From Pseudoalteromonas haloplanktis ATCC 14393 (lineage in GTDB: Bacteria; Pseudomonadota; Gammaproteobacteria; Enterobacterales; Alteromonadaceae): a DNA stretch of 64,000 nt. Every line of letters starts with the position of its first letter. The stretch's first letter is position 1. The DNA lies in NCBI RefSeq assembly GCF_000238355.1, contig NZ_AHCA01000005.1, positions 287,656-351,655 of the forward strand, read 5' to 3'. A program made the position numbers and the translations under genes. Positions 9,548 through 19,190 of the stretch are shown here, one piece after another. Below the pieces are notes generated by a model. It was not told the origin of the DNA. It did no database searches and saw nothing but the letters and a program-made list of their open reading frames with translations.

Positions 9548-9576
9548 ATTTTATTGTTTTTAAATTGGGGTCGCAA
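9548..9576 (-). promoter_or_regulatory. Candidate sigma70 promoter of tonB-exbB-exbD
   Basis: On the minus strand TTGCGA (9571-9576) and TAAAAT (9548-9553) are separated by exactly 17 bases, 33 bases upstream of the tonB start. This is the best promoter match in the region. Confidence 0.55.
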
Positions 9577-9578
9577 GT

Positions 9579-9597
9579 GGTAATTGTTTTTATTATC
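9579..9597. promoter_or_regulatory. Candidate Fur box upstream of tonB
   Basis: GGTAAT-N7-ATTATC matches the 19-base Fur consensus at 13 positions and is an inverted repeat. It lies directly beside the predicted -35 element. Iron control of a tonB/receptor cluster is expected from the family; the site itself is a sequence-match inference. Confidence 0.5.
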
Positions 9598-9763
9598 ACT
9601 TGCTGGCGGTAAGATGCTTTTAGCTATTGTTTCAGGGGGATTGAGTTCCGGTTTTGATGTTGAGGACTGTTTCGGTAGTTAAAAGTCTGTGGCTAACCCT
9701 AACAGTTCAATATGTTTGAATTACTTGAATTTTACTAAGCAGTTAATTACTTGCAATCGCTGC

Positions 9764-9792
9764 TTTTTTGGCTACAACAAACAAGGTATAAT
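9764..9792 (+). promoter_or_regulatory. Candidate prfC promoter in the 368-base tonB-prfC gap
   Basis: The gap 9516-9883 separates two divergent genes. Rightward, a perfect TATAAT at 9787-9792 is preceded, 17 bases away, only by a run of six T as a poor -35. The rest of the gap holds the tonB promoter and Fur-like box; I see no small gene in it. Confidence 0.4.
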
Positions 9793-9883
9793 GTCAGTAA
9801 TTCTATTTTATATTTACAATGCCTCAAAATAACCTGAATCGGGTTGTTTTAGCTGTGCCTTGTTATGACTTAAAGCGGCTTAC

Positions 9884-11467
9884 ATGTCTAATTTATCTAG
9901 TGAAATTAATAAACGACGCACCTTTGCGATCATTTCTCACCCGGATGCGGGTAAAACCACCATTACTGAAAAAGTACTGTTGTTCGGGCAGGCTATTCAA
10001 AAAGCGGGGACTGTTAAAGGGCGTGGTTCTAATCAGCATGCAAAATCAGACTGGATGGAAATGGAAAAAGAGCGTGGGATCTCAGTAACTACCTCTGTTA
10101 TGCAGTTTCCATACAACAAAGCGCTTGTTAATTTACTGGATACCCCAGGGCACGAAGATTTCTCTGAAGATACTTACCGTACTCTTACCGCTGTTGATTC
10201 ATGTTTAATGGTTATCGATGCGGCAAAAGGTGTCGAAGATCGTACCCGTAAATTAATGGAAGTAACACGCCTGCGTACAACCCCGATTGTGACATTTATG
10301 AATAAGTGTGACCGTGATATCCGCGACCCAATGGAGTTATTAGACGAAGTTGAAACTGAGCTCAACATAGCCTGTGCGCCAATCACGTGGCCAATTGGTT
10401 GTGGTAAAGAGTTCAAAGGTGTTTACCACATTCATAACGAAGAAACGATTTTATATAAAACAGGCCAAGGTCATACGATTCAAGAAGTACGCAGTATTAA
10501 AGGGTTAGATAACCCAGAGCTGGATGAAGCAATTGGTGACGAATTAGCAGAACAATTACGTGAAGAATTAGAGCTGGTTATTGGTGCTTCACACGAATTT
10601 GATTTAGAGCTATTTTTAGCCGGTGAATTATCACCAGTATATTTTGGTACTGCACTTGGTAACTTTGGTGTTGACCATGTACTTGATGGCCTGACTGAGT
10701 GGGCGCCAACGCCACTGCCACGTGAAACAGAAGACCGTACAGTTCTTGCTACAGAAGAAAACTTCACCGGTTTCGTATTTAAAATTCAAGCCAACATGGA
10801 TCCAAAACACCGTGACCGTATTGCCTTTATGCGTATTGTATCGGGCAAGTACAGCCAAGGTATGAAAATGAACCATGTGCGTATTGGTAAGCAAGTAAGT
10901 ATTTCTGATGCAGTGACCTTTATGGCCGGCGACCGTGAACGCGCAAGTGACGCGTTTGCTGGTGATATTATAGGTTTACATAACCACGGTACGATTCAAA
11001 TTGGTGATACTTTCACCCAAGGTGAAAAACTTAAATTTACTGGTATTCCAAACTTTGCACCAGAGCTGTTCCGCCGTATTCGTTTGCGTGATCCACTAAA
11101 ACAAAAGCAATTGTTAAAAGGCTTAGTACAGCTTTCAGAAGAAGGTGCAGTACAAGTATTTAGACCGCTTATCAATAATGATTTAATCGTGGGTGCAGTC
11201 GGTGTGCTGCAGTTTGACGTGGTTGTGGCACGCTTAAAAGCAGAATATAACGTAGATGCTTTGTATGAAAGCGTGAATGTAAATACAGCACGCTGGGTCA
11301 GTTCGGATGACGTTAAAAAGTTTGAAGAATTTAAACGTAAGTGCGAGAGCAACTTAGCACTTGATGGCGGTGATAACTTAACTTACATAGCGCCAAGCCG
11401 TGTGAATCTTAATTTATCAATAGAGCGTTACCCTGAAGTGACGTTTAACCACACCCGTGAAAACTAA
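9884..11467 (+). CDS. prfC: Peptide chain release factor 3
   Basis: A 527-residue translational GTPase that removes RF1 and RF2 from the ribosome after termination. The G1 loop SHPDAGKTT is near residues 19-27, switch and G3 DTPGHED near 87-93, and G4 NKCD near 140; the [22 protein letters not shown] stretch distinguishes RF3 from EF-G. Full length for the family. A short hairpin lies between it and argS, 54 bases downstream. Confidence 0.97.
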   Translation: MSNLSSEINKRRTFAIISHPDAGKTTITEKVLLFGQAIQKAGTVKGRGSNQHAKSDWMEMEKERGISVTTSVMQFPYNKALVNLLDTPGHEDFSEDTYRTLTAVDSCLMVIDAAKGVEDRTRKLMEVTRLRTTPIVTFMNKCDRDIRDPMELLDEVETELNIACAPITWPIGCGKEFKGVYHIHNEETILYKTGQGHTIQEVRSIKGLDNPELDEAIGDELAEQLREELELVIGASHEFDLELFLAGELSPVYFGTALGNFGVDHVLDGLTEWAPTPLPRETEDRTVLATEENFTGFVFKIQANMDPKHRDRIAFMRIVSGKYSQGMKMNHVRIGKQVSISDAVTFMAGDRERASDAFAGDIIGLHNHGTIQIGDTFTQGEKLKFTGIPNFAPELFRRIRLRDPLKQKQLLKGLVQLSEEGAVQVFRPLINNDLIVGAVGVLQFDVVVARLKAEYNVDALYESVNVNTARWVSSDDVKKFEEFKRKCESNLALDGGDNLTYIAPSRVNLNLSIERYPEVTFNHTREN

Positions 11468-11484
11468 ACGCAAAATTTAATTAA

Positions 11485-11501
11485 AGCCCGCAATGCGGGC
11501 T
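11485..11501 (+). terminator. Short GC hairpin between prfC and argS
   Basis: A perfect seven-base stem (AGCCCGC and GCGGGCT, loop AAT) starts 18 bases after the prfC stop. There is no T tract after it, so it is more likely an RNA-end or partial attenuation element than a full terminator. Confidence 0.4.
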
Positions 11502-11520
11502 GACAAAGGTAACAAATTAC

Positions 11521-13263
11521 ATGAATATTCGTACGCTTCTAATCGATAAAGCTATTGCTGCAATGACTGCTGCAGGACTACCCGCAGACACTAATCCTGC
11601 GGTTACACAAAGTACTCGTCCACAGTTTGGTGATTACCAGATTAATGGTGCAATGGGTGCGGCTAAAAAAATGAAAAGCAATCCTCGTGAGCTTGCACAA
11701 AAAATTATTGATAACTTAGATGTTAGCGATATTGCTGATAAAACTGAAATTGCAGGCCCAGGTTTTATTAATATTCACCTCAAGCCTGAATTTTTAGCGC
11801 ACAGCGTAAAAGCGGCAAATCAAGATGCAAAACTTGCAGTTGCTGAGCATGCAAAGCCGCAAACCGTTGTGGTTGATTACTCATCACCAAATCTTGCAAA
11901 AGAAATGCACGTAGGCCACTTACGTTCAACTATCATAGGCGATGCTGTTGTGCGTGCCCTTGAGTTTCGTGGTGACACGGTTATTCGTCAAAATCACATG
12001 GGTGATTGGGGTACTCAGTTTGGTATGTTGATTGCTCACCTAGAAGATCAAATTAACCAAGGTGTTGATTTAGATTCAGTGGCATTGGCTGACTTAGAAA
12101 CCTTCTACCGCGACGCGAAAAAGCGTTTTGATGAAGAAGAAGGGTTTGCCGATAAAGCCCGTGATTACGTAGTAAAACTACAAGGTGGCGATGCACACTG
12201 TGAAAAACTGTGGAAGTTATTTATTGCAACCTCAGTAAAACATTCTGAAGAAGTGTATAAGCGTTTAAATGTAACACTAACGCCAGACGACATTATGGCT
12301 GAAAGTGCATATAACAGTGAGCTTAATAACATTATCGCGTTATTAAAAGACAAAAATATTGCTGTGGAGTCGCAAGGCGCACAAGTGGTGTTTTTAGACG
12401 AACTAGCGAATAAAGATGGTGAGCCATCAGCGTTTATTGTACAAAAATCAGGTGGTGGCTTCTTATATGCAACCACTGATTTAGCGGCCTGTGATTACCG
12501 CTCAAATAAGTTAGGCGCAGCTCGTATCTTAATTTTTGTTGATGCCCGCCAAAGTCTGCACTTTAATCAAGTAGAGCTTACAGCCCGTAAAGCGGGTTTA
12601 TTACGTGATGAAACCAGTTACGAATTTTGCCCATTCGGCACCATGATGGGCGAAGACGGTAAACCATTTAAAACCCGTACTGGCGGTACGGTTAAACTTG
12701 CTGATTTACTAGAAGAATCAATTGTTCGTGCAACGGCAAAACTGGCAGAGCGTGAATCTGATTTAACGGATGCAGAGCGTGCAGAAATCGCCCGTAAAGT
12801 TGGTATCGGTGCGGTTAAATACGCCGACCTATCAAAAAATCGTACCAGTGATTACATTTTCAACTGGGATACCATGCTTAGTTTTGAAGGTGCTACGGCC
12901 CCTTACTTACAATACGCGTATACGCGTGTTCGCAGCATCTTCCGTAAATCGGGTGTAGACGCAGCAAACTTAACCGCAGATGTCGCCATTGTTGAGCCAC
13001 AAGAAAAAGCCCTTGCACTAAAACTTCTTCAATTAGAAGAAGTGCTTGATCAAATGATCAATGAAGCAACACCGCACGTATTATGTAGTTACTTATATGA
13101 GCTGGCTAGTCTTTACATGACCTTCTACGAAGCCTGCCCAGTACTGAAAGACGGCGTAGAGCCAAGTGTACGTGACAGCCGTTTAGTGTTGTGTAATTTA
13201 GTGGCGGATACGTTGAAAACAGGGTTGGACCTGTTAGGCATTGAAGTCATGGAGCAAATGTAA
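11521..13263 (+). CDS. argS: Arginyl-tRNA synthetase
   Basis: A 580-residue class I synthetase that charges tRNA-Arg. The HIGH-type motif HVGH is at residues 130-133 within [17 protein letters not shown]; the KMSK position is the divergent form [10 protein letters not shown] usual in ArgRS; the C-terminal anticodon-binding DALR domain ends in GIEVMEQM. An N-terminal Add-1 domain (about 1-105) is present. Length is normal. Downstream is a 286-base gap full of repeats before pdxH. Confidence 0.97.
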   Translation: MNIRTLLIDKAIAAMTAAGLPADTNPAVTQSTRPQFGDYQINGAMGAAKKMKSNPRELAQKIIDNLDVSDIADKTEIAGPGFINIHLKPEFLAHSVKAANQDAKLAVAEHAKPQTVVVDYSSPNLAKEMHVGHLRSTIIGDAVVRALEFRGDTVIRQNHMGDWGTQFGMLIAHLEDQINQGVDLDSVALADLETFYRDAKKRFDEEEGFADKARDYVVKLQGGDAHCEKLWKLFIATSVKHSEEVYKRLNVTLTPDDIMAESAYNSELNNIIALLKDKNIAVESQGAQVVFLDELANKDGEPSAFIVQKSGGGFLYATTDLAACDYRSNKLGAARILIFVDARQSLHFNQVELTARKAGLLRDETSYEFCPFGTMMGEDGKPFKTRTGGTVKLADLLEESIVRATAKLAERESDLTDAERAEIARKVGIGAVKYADLSKNRTSDYIFNWDTMLSFEGATAPYLQYAYTRVRSIFRKSGVDAANLTADVAIVEPQEKALALKLLQLEEVLDQMINEATPHVLCSYLYELASLYMTFYEACPVLKDGVEPSVRDSRLVLCNLVADTLKTGLDLLGIEVMEQM

Positions 13264-13267
13264 CCTA

Positions 13268-13386
13268 CTGCGTGTAGTTCGCTTTAGCTGCGTTAATGAG
13301 TTTATTTAGCCTAAGTCACATACAAAACACGTATGCTCCTTGGCATAAATAAACTCATTGCCTTGCTAGCACTCCTACACTTGCAG
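13268..13386. repeat. 119-base imperfect palindrome (possible MITE or REP-type element)
   Basis: Perfect inner arms of 14 bases (13295-13308 and 13346-13359, AATGAGTTTATTTA and its complement) are extended inward by GCC/GGC with one bulge. Outer arms CTGCGTGTAG (13268-13277) and CTACAC-TT-GCAG (13375-13386) also pair. The element starts just after the argS stop and has no T tract, so it is not a classic terminator. No target duplication is obvious. Confidence 0.5.
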
Positions 13387-13393
13387 ATAATTT

Positions 13394-13407
13394 TAGGTGC
13401 TAGGTTT
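13394..13407 (+). repeat. Two heptamers TAGGTGC-TAGGTTT
   Basis: Two adjacent 7-base units beginning TAGG, followed by AGCTTGA. TAGGTTT also occurs as a unit of the array at 22128. Short and only meaningful together with the other heptamer arrays. Confidence 0.4.
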
Positions 13408-13440
13408 AGCTTGACACTGAGCTGCAATGGCTTAATTTTG

Positions 13441-13504
13441 TAGCTGATAGCTGATAGCTGATAGCTGATAGCTGATAGCTGATAGCTGATAGCTGATAGC
13501 TGAT
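13441..13504 (+). repeat. Heptanucleotide array, nine copies of TAGCTGA
   Basis: Nine perfect tandem copies of TAGCTGA (13441-13503) plus one extra T, directly upstream of the duplicated pdxH segment. Because the period is 7, the unit places TAG and TGA stops in all three plus-strand frames, and none on the minus strand. No promoter is recognisable in it. Confidence 0.97.
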
Positions 13505-13587
13505 CTCGAAGATATTCGTCGTGAATACCTACAAGAAGAAGGATTTGATATGAAACTCGAAGATATTCGTCGTGAATACCTACAAGA
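13505..13587 (+). repeat. 32-base exact direct repeat of the pdxH start region
   Basis: Bases 13505-13536 are identical to 13556-13587, which encode residues 3-12 and the start of residue 13 of PdxH. The copies are offset by 51 bases (17 codons), so the upstream copy is in the pdxH frame, but it has no start codon and a TAG in the heptamer array (13490) closes the frame. The pdxH Shine-Dalgarno AGAAGGA begins where the first copy ends. Confidence 0.95.
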
Positions 13588-14188
13588 TGGGTTGAGCGAA
13601 GATAGTTTGCTTGATTGCCCTTTTAAGCAGTTTGAAAAGTGGCTCGATAACGCTGTAACCGCTAATTTATCAGACCCAACTGCGATGGTGGTGGCGACGG
13701 TGGATGAAACTGGTCAGCCTTCACAGCGTATTGTGTTGTTAAAACACCTTGATGATAATGGTTTTGTATTTTTCACCAATACTGGCTCACGTAAAGCGCA
13801 AGAGCTTAAAGGTAATAACAAAATATCGTTACACTTCCCGTGGCACACCATGGAGCGTCAGGTCATTGTTTATGGCGAAGCACAGCCGTTACCGACCTCA
13901 GCGGTAGCGAAATACTTTTTGTCCCGTCCTAAAGAAAGCCAGTTAGCAGCATGGGCATCAGCACAAAGTAGGCCGGTATCATCACGTAAAGTGTTGATGG
14001 AAACCTTTGCCAATATGAAAAATAAATTTGCGAAGGGTGAAATCCCATTACCCGATTTTTGGGGCGGCTATTGCGTCGTGCCTACCAAAATTGAGTTTTG
14101 GCAAGGCGGCGCGCATCGTTTACATGATCGTTTTATGTATCAGCGCCAAGCTGATAATAGTTGGCAAATTACACGCTTGAATCCATAA
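13550..14188 (+). CDS. pdxH: Pyridoxamine/pyridoxine 5'-phosphate oxidase
   Basis: A 212-residue FMN enzyme making pyridoxal 5'-phosphate. Conserved segments include [49 protein letters not shown], the FMN/PLP-binding [12 protein letters not shown] and the terminal LNP. The ATG at 13550 has AGAAGGA eight bases upstream and gives a usual length. Its first codons are duplicated immediately upstream. yjjV begins seven bases after the stop, so the two are probably co-transcribed. Confidence 0.96.
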   Translation: MKLEDIRREYLQDGLSEDSLLDCPFKQFEKWLDNAVTANLSDPTAMVVATVDETGQPSQRIVLLKHLDDNGFVFFTNTGSRKAQELKGNNKISLHFPWHTMERQVIVYGEAQPLPTSAVAKYFLSRPKESQLAAWASAQSRPVSSRKVLMETFANMKNKFAKGEIPLPDFWGGYCVVPTKIEFWQGGAHRLHDRFMYQRQADNSWQITRLNP

Positions 14189-14194
14189 GCTGTT

Positions 14195-14968
14195 ATGGCG
14201 TTTATTGATTCTCACTGCCACTTAGACTTTGCTGAATTTGATGCTTCTCGCACACAACTCATTGCACAATGTCAGCAGCATAGCATCGACAAACTCATTG
14301 TGCCGGGGATTACCTTGGCACAATCTCACGCATTAATTGCATTTGCCGCTAAGTATAAGGGCGTGCACATTGCCGCTGGTTTACATCCTTATTTTTTAGC
14401 TGAATATCAACCAAGCCATTTAGCAGCATTAACTGAATTTGCCGAGCAACATCAGCCGCAGCTGGTTGCTATTGGTGAATGTGGTATTGACCGCAGTATC
14501 GATAATTTAGCCTTACAAACTCAGATATTTGAGCATCATATTGAACTTGCTAATCAACTAGCATTGCCTCTGATCGTACATCATCGACAAAGCCACGATT
14601 TAATTGCACAGTCATTTAAGCGTTGCAAGCCTAAATTCGGCGGGGTTATTCATGCCTTTTCAGGTTCAATGCAACAAGCACAGTACTACATTAAGCAAGG
14701 TTTTAAGCTAGGAGTGGGTGGCGTGATCACCTATGAGCGGGCACAAAAGACCCGTAGTGTCGTTGCTGCATTGGCAGCTGAACATTTAGTGCTTGAAACA
14801 GATGCGCCATCAATGCCATTGGCGGGCTTTCAGGGGCAAATCAATACGCCGTTACAGTTGCCTTTAGTGTTTGAACAACTATGCCAATTGAAGCAGATCA
14901 CAGCACCTTATAAAGCTGATTTTAAAAAGCAGCTTTATGAATCGTGTTCAGCACTTTTTCGGATATAG
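14195..14968 (+). CDS. yjjV: TatD-family metal-dependent hydrolase (YjjV)
   Basis: A 257-residue amidohydrolase-fold enzyme of the TatD DNase family. The metal-binding HxH is DSHCHLD (His7, His9); GLHPYFL, GECGID, the VHHR and HAFSGS histidines and LETDAP complete the active site. It resembles E. coli YjjV (GVGGVITYERAQKTR, PLAGFQGQ) more than TatD or YcfH. The last 34 bases overlap the convergent ytjB gene. Confidence 0.88.
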   Translation: MAFIDSHCHLDFAEFDASRTQLIAQCQQHSIDKLIVPGITLAQSHALIAFAAKYKGVHIAAGLHPYFLAEYQPSHLAALTEFAEQHQPQLVAIGECGIDRSIDNLALQTQIFEHHIELANQLALPLIVHHRQSHDLIAQSFKRCKPKFGGVIHAFSGSMQQAQYYIKQGFKLGVGGVITYERAQKTRSVVAALAAEHLVLETDAPSMPLAGFQGQINTPLQLPLVFEQLCQLKQITAPYKADFKKQLYESCSALFRI

Positions 14969-15561
14969 CGATTAACCTGCCAGCGCTTTAAGCCTCGGCC
15001 AAGTTGCCATGTGAAAATACAGGTGATCACCAGCATTAGTAATACTTGGCGACCTAGATCATGAAAACTACTGTGACTCGTTGCCACCGCTGAGCGAGTT
15101 AAATAAGTAACAGAAGCAAACCCCAATGGGCGATTATCATCACTTATAATTGGTTCAACAAACGGTGTCTTAAGCTTACTAATACCTGGAGTTGAATTTG
15201 GTAACTTCCCCAATAAATGGTGCATTTGCCAATTATCACTACTGGCGATAAGGACACCTTGATGATCGTAAATCGTTGCTGCTAATACAAACTCATCTTT
15301 ACTAATACTATTACATAAGGCGGTGAGTTCGGGTTTGTTTTTTTCAAGTAATGGTGTTTTAGCATTAAGTGCCATAAAGCGGGTTAAGCTTCTTGCCGTG
15401 CTGTCTGCATTATCATAAAGCAGTTGGTGACTTTGAAAACTGCCATTAACCGCTACCCAAGTCAGTAATAAAAAGCAAGCAGCAGCAATGCTTAATCGCA
15501 CTAAACGCTGCCTTAGGGATGCTGAAATAGGGTTTTTAAGATGGTTATTTTTCATAGTCAC
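14935..15561 (-). CDS. ytjB: YtjB/Smp-family membrane protein
   Basis: A 208-residue inner-membrane protein of unknown function. One membrane helix is at about residues 22-42 and a second at about 168-188, with a periplasmic domain between them containing ATIYDHQGVLIASS and IVEPI-like VEPIISDDNRPLG, which match E. coli Smp (YtjB). As in E. coli, it is divergent from serB. Its 3' end overlaps yjjV by 34 bases tail to tail. Confidence 0.75.
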   Translation of the reverse strand: MTMKNNHLKNPISASLRQRLVRLSIAAACFLLLTWVAVNGSFQSHQLLYDNADSTARSLTRFMALNAKTPLLEKNKPELTALCNSISKDEFVLAATIYDHQGVLIASSDNWQMHHLLGKLPNSTPGISKLKTPFVEPIISDDNRPLGFASVTYLTRSAVATSHSSFHDLGRQVLLMLVITCIFTWQLGRGLKRWQVNRYIRKSAEHDS

Positions 15562-15689
15562 CGTTTACGCTGCTGACAGCTTTTGCTTTTGATGTTACAA
15601 CTAAGCCTAACTATAACCTTAAATCCCCCTTTATGGCGAGTTAACTGTTATTTGGCAGGGGAGACATTAGTATTATTTTTGGAGTCACC

Positions 15690-16703
15690 ATGACATTGGA
15701 GCGCATTGCGAGCCTTTCATCTGAGCAATTGTCAATGCAGTTGTCGTTAGGCAAGTGGTATCACTATCAAAGCGCCTTAGTAGAGCAAGCACCTTTACCA
15801 GCCGATCCACAAGGGGTGTTTAGCATTGCTTTTACTGGGAATTTTAACGGCCAACAACTAACAGATATTGTTCAGTTTTTATCGCAACAGCAATTTACAG
15901 TCTCAGCTGTATGTCGTTATCAGCCTGATCCAAGTTTAACGCCTGCTTTGTGCTTTTATAGTGATACCGCAAACGCGAGTATTAACCCCCTATTACTGAA
16001 TGAGTTTGCTCATCCGCTGGGTTTTCAACTTGTACAAGTTAGCAAGCCGCCAAAGCTTACAGCTCCAGGCTTATTAGTCATGGATATGGACTCAACTGCC
16101 ATCACCATCGAATGTATTGACGAAATTGCTCGTCTAGCTGATGTGTACGATGATGTTGCGGCGGTGACTGCACAAGCAATGGCTGGCAAATTAGATTTTA
16201 GTGAAAGCTTGCATCAACGTGTAGCCAAGCTTGAGGGAATAGAGCAAAGCTTAATTGATGAGCTGAAAAGCAGCTTGCCTTTAATGCCGGGGATTAAAGA
16301 ATTATGCGAAGTGTTGAAACAACATAGTTGGTATTTAGCCATCGCATCAGGTGGCTTTGTACCATTTGCTGAGCAAGTGCAACAGCTTATTGGTTTAGAT
16401 GAAATCCATGCTAATGTTTTAGAGTTTAAAGACGACAGACTCACAGGTAAAGTGCTGGGTACAATTGTTGATGCGCAGCAAAAAGCCGTGGTACTTCGTA
16501 ACTTACAGCAGCAGTTAAGTTTACCAATGCAGCAAACAGTGGCTATTGGTGATGGCGCAAATGATTTAACCATGATGGCAGAGGCAGGGCTCGGAGTTGC
16601 CGTTCACGGTAAGCCGAAGGTGGTTGAGCAAGCTCAAGCAGCCATTTGCCAAGGCTCGCTACTGCAGCTGCTGTATTTATTAACCATTCCAATGGCTGAG
16701 TAA
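15690..16703 (+). CDS. serB: Phosphoserine phosphatase
   Basis: A 337-residue HAD-family enzyme for the last step of serine synthesis; serA, the first step, is 7 kb away. The nucleophile motif is MDMDST (Asp132, Asp134), followed by ECIDEIA, the ASGGF threonine/serine region and AIGDGANDLTMM. The first ~120 residues form the variable N-terminal domain found in gammaproteobacterial SerB. The start follows TTTTTGGAGTCACC, a good ribosome binding site. It converges with the PilZ gene with no spacer at all. Confidence 0.95.
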   Translation: MTLERIASLSSEQLSMQLSLGKWYHYQSALVEQAPLPADPQGVFSIAFTGNFNGQQLTDIVQFLSQQQFTVSAVCRYQPDPSLTPALCFYSDTANASINPLLLNEFAHPLGFQLVQVSKPPKLTAPGLLVMDMDSTAITIECIDEIARLADVYDDVAAVTAQAMAGKLDFSESLHQRVAKLEGIEQSLIDELKSSLPLMPGIKELCEVLKQHSWYLAIASGGFVPFAEQVQQLIGLDEIHANVLEFKDDRLTGKVLGTIVDAQQKAVVLRNLQQQLSLPMQQTVAIGDGANDLTMMAEAGLGVAVHGKPKVVEQAQAAICQGSLLQLLYLLTIPMAE

Positions 16704-19190
16704 TTAACTTAGTCGCTTTAACCAAATTTGTTTACGCTTATTCATTTGTTCTATCAGCTCAACTGGTAAATCTAAATGACTAAGCGTTTCATCAGTTACA
16801 TCAACCATGTCACCAACACCTGCTACTGACCACAACGCTTCTTCCAGATCTTTGGCTTTATGAAGTGCGTATTGGCTTACGTATTTTAGCTCGTTAGCTA
16901 AGTAATCAGTGTCAGGGCGACCTGTTCGCGAAATAAAAACACGCATTATAAATAACAATTCAGATTTTAAACCTTTCTTTAAAAAGAGGAGGTTAGGGGT
17001 GAAATCGTCCGATGCACTGCATTGGCTTTTCACAGCCTCTTCAATAGTTGATTTTTTCGGATCAAAACGGATAAATAAAGTAAAAGGTAATGGTGGATCT
17101 TGTCGGCTGCGGTCTTTTATTTGTGGGGTAATGACCTCATTTATTTTCTCTGGTGGCAAAAGCGCATCAATGCTGGTGGTGTCATTGAGCAAACCATAGT
17201 TTTGTAAAATAATATGTAATGGACTGGGGTATAAACCTTGGCCAATTGCGCCTGTTTTAAAATGCGCCGCCTCTTTATGTAAGTAAAACGGAAATTGACA
17301 CACGCTCTTAGTCACCATGTTCCTAAGTGCCGTTGAAAGTCCAGGTACTTTTGGTGCTTCTTCAGATACTTTTAGTTTATCTTTATTATTTTCAATTAAC
17401 TGTGTGAAAAACCTCACCCCTTCATGCGGGACGTCAGCTACTCTAGATGCTTTTAAATTGATAGTGGTTAATGACTTGCTAACAGCCATCACTTCATATT
17501 TCAATTTACTAAGCACATGCTTTTTAGTGATTTTTTGTAGCTCAGGCAAGCTTAACTCTACAATGTCACCTTTTTGAAAAGTAACGGGTTGTTCGCATTC
17601 TATTTGTAGCCCCATTACTGAGAAATCACGGCTATGGGCGGTATATGTTTGCTCATCTTGTGTAGTTAATAGTGCATCAGTTTTGTATAAATAGCGCTTA
17701 TGCGAGCGCAGGTTCACATACTCTAAATCAACGGTTTCAAGCTTTGGTGGAGTTTTATGTTTACCGTGCCCAAAGCGCTTTAACTGATTAACGATACTTT
17801 TATCATAATCAAAACGTTGATAATGGGCTTGTTCTGCTGCGGTGCCAATGGAGGTTAAGATCAGTAAATACTTTACGTCCTTGATCATACCTTGAACGCG
17901 AGGCGAAGGGGGCTTATTGAGCTTTTCAATATCTTTAGCTGCGGTATTTGGTAAGCTCAGCGGAATATATGAGTCTTCAGGGTGGCTAGGCATTAACTGT
18001 ACTTTAAAGCATTGCCAGCTGTCTTTTTGACTACCAAAACCAAAAAATAACGCACTTAATTGTGGCTCTTTAGCAAGCTCACTGCGTGTTGCTGAATAGT
18101 AATATACTTTACCAGCGACTACATGGGTAAAGGTGTATAAATACTCTTCTTTAACTTGCGCAGGGTTACTTAATAATTGGCTTAAACGTTGTTGGTTTAA
18201 AATAGTATATAAACAGGATAACTTACGTTCATCACAAAAATAACGTTGGATGAAAATATTGTTTTCAGTTGTGAGCACTAAGCTTGGGTAGAGCTTGTCA
18301 TTTTGCAGGCTAAAAAAGGTGAATAATGAGGTAACGCGAGGAATATAATACTGCTCATAGCCCTTAGAAACCACTGCATCTAAAGTGTTATCTAAATTCA
18401 CCTTATAACGGCGCTTATTACCATGAATAAAGCTTTCTAAAAACTCATCGAACTTTGCATTGTTCTCGATAAAAGTACGTTTTAACCGCACATGATTATA
18501 CTCTGTCGATATTTTTTCAACCGCAACAACTTCGTATTGAATACCGTTTTTTAAACCCAGTTCAAAATCTTGTTCAAGTCCCACTAAGCGTAGCCCAAGC
18601 AATTGGCCTTTCTTGACTTGGTAACGAGGGGAAAGTTTGATTTTTGCGCCACTTAAAGAAATATCAGACGTACTGGCCGCGATTGTGTTGTCTTTGCTCA
18701 ATTCTACCGTGATTTTGATTGAGTAATTCATTCGTTCTTCACGACGACTTTCATAAGAAGCAAACTTAATAACCTGACAATCTCGTTTTTGTTCATTTTG
18801 TTGGTCAGCTTGGTTTGCTTGCTGTGCAGCCTTTTTTTGCATGACGCGGTGATTGTTATCGGTATTCATAACGGCTTCATAAACCGCAAGAGTATACCCA
18901 CCATGACGTTTTATGGCTTTTTCAAATACCGCAATGGCGGTTTCATCCATAAAGTGTTGTTTGCCTTCATACTCATAAGGCTTCACCTGGCCTGTAACTT
19001 GGCCACGTAAATCAATAAAACGAGCAATGGGTTGCGATAAGCGTGACATTTCCATCTTGATCAAGAATTGCTCAGGTTTTGTTAAACCTGCCGTCTTTGA
19101 TTTAAAGATAGTGTCAAATTTGGCATTACCTAAATACGATTTAAGTTCGTCAACCAAACTTTCGTACTTCAGTAGAATGTCTTCAGTCAT
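16704..19190 (-). CDS. Large protein with two PilZ c-di-GMP-binding domains
   Basis: An 828-residue, apparently cytosolic protein without membrane helices. Two PilZ domains with intact ligand motifs are visible: RxxxR at 149-153 with DxSxxG at 176-181, and RxxxR at 495-499 with DxSxxG at 522-527. Between and after them are long regions (about 240-490 and 590-828) I do not recognise. A charged, glutamine-rich stretch (about 118-136) precedes the first domain. It lies between serB and radA, and its stop abuts that of serB. Binding of c-di-GMP is a reasonable inference; the downstream function is unknown, perhaps motility or surface attachment. Confidence 0.8.
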   Translation of the reverse strand: MTEDILLKYESLVDELKSYLGNAKFDTIFKSKTAGLTKPEQFLIKMEMSRLSQPIARFIDLRGQVTGQVKPYEYEGKQHFMDETAIAVFEKAIKRHGGYTLAVYEAVMNTDNNHRVMQKKAAQQANQADQQNEQKRDCQVIKFASYESRREERMNYSIKITVELSKDNTIAASTSDISLSGAKIKLSPRYQVKKGQLLGLRLVGLEQDFELGLKNGIQYEVVAVEKISTEYNHVRLKRTFIENNAKFDEFLESFIHGNKRRYKVNLDNTLDAVVSKGYEQYYIPRVTSLFTFFSLQNDKLYPSLVLTTENNIFIQRYFCDERKLSCLYTILNQQRLSQLLSNPAQVKEEYLYTFTHVVAGKVYYYSATRSELAKEPQLSALFFGFGSQKDSWQCFKVQLMPSHPEDSYIPLSLPNTAAKDIEKLNKPPSPRVQGMIKDVKYLLILTSIGTAAEQAHYQRFDYDKSIVNQLKRFGHGKHKTPPKLETVDLEYVNLRSHKRYLYKTDALLTTQDEQTYTAHSRDFSVMGLQIECEQPVTFQKGDIVELSLPELQKITKKHVLSKLKYEVMAVSKSLTTINLKASRVADVPHEGVRFFTQLIENNKDKLKVSEEAPKVPGLSTALRNMVTKSVCQFPFYLHKEAAHFKTGAIGQGLYPSPLHIILQNYGLLNDTTSIDALLPPEKINEVITPQIKDRSRQDPPLPFTLFIRFDPKKSTIEEAVKSQCSASDDFTPNLLFLKKGLKSELLFIMRVFISRTGRPDTDYLANELKYVSQYALHKAKDLEEALWSVAGVGDMVDVTDETLSHLDLPVELIEQMNKRKQIWLKRLS

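Noticed and set aside
13441..13504. CRISPR-like array
   Set aside because: Units are 7 bases and directly adjacent, with no spacers and no cas genes.
13441..13504. Phase-variable coding repeat for pdxH
   Set aside because: The array is outside the gene; stops in every frame and the lack of a start codon exclude translation through it.
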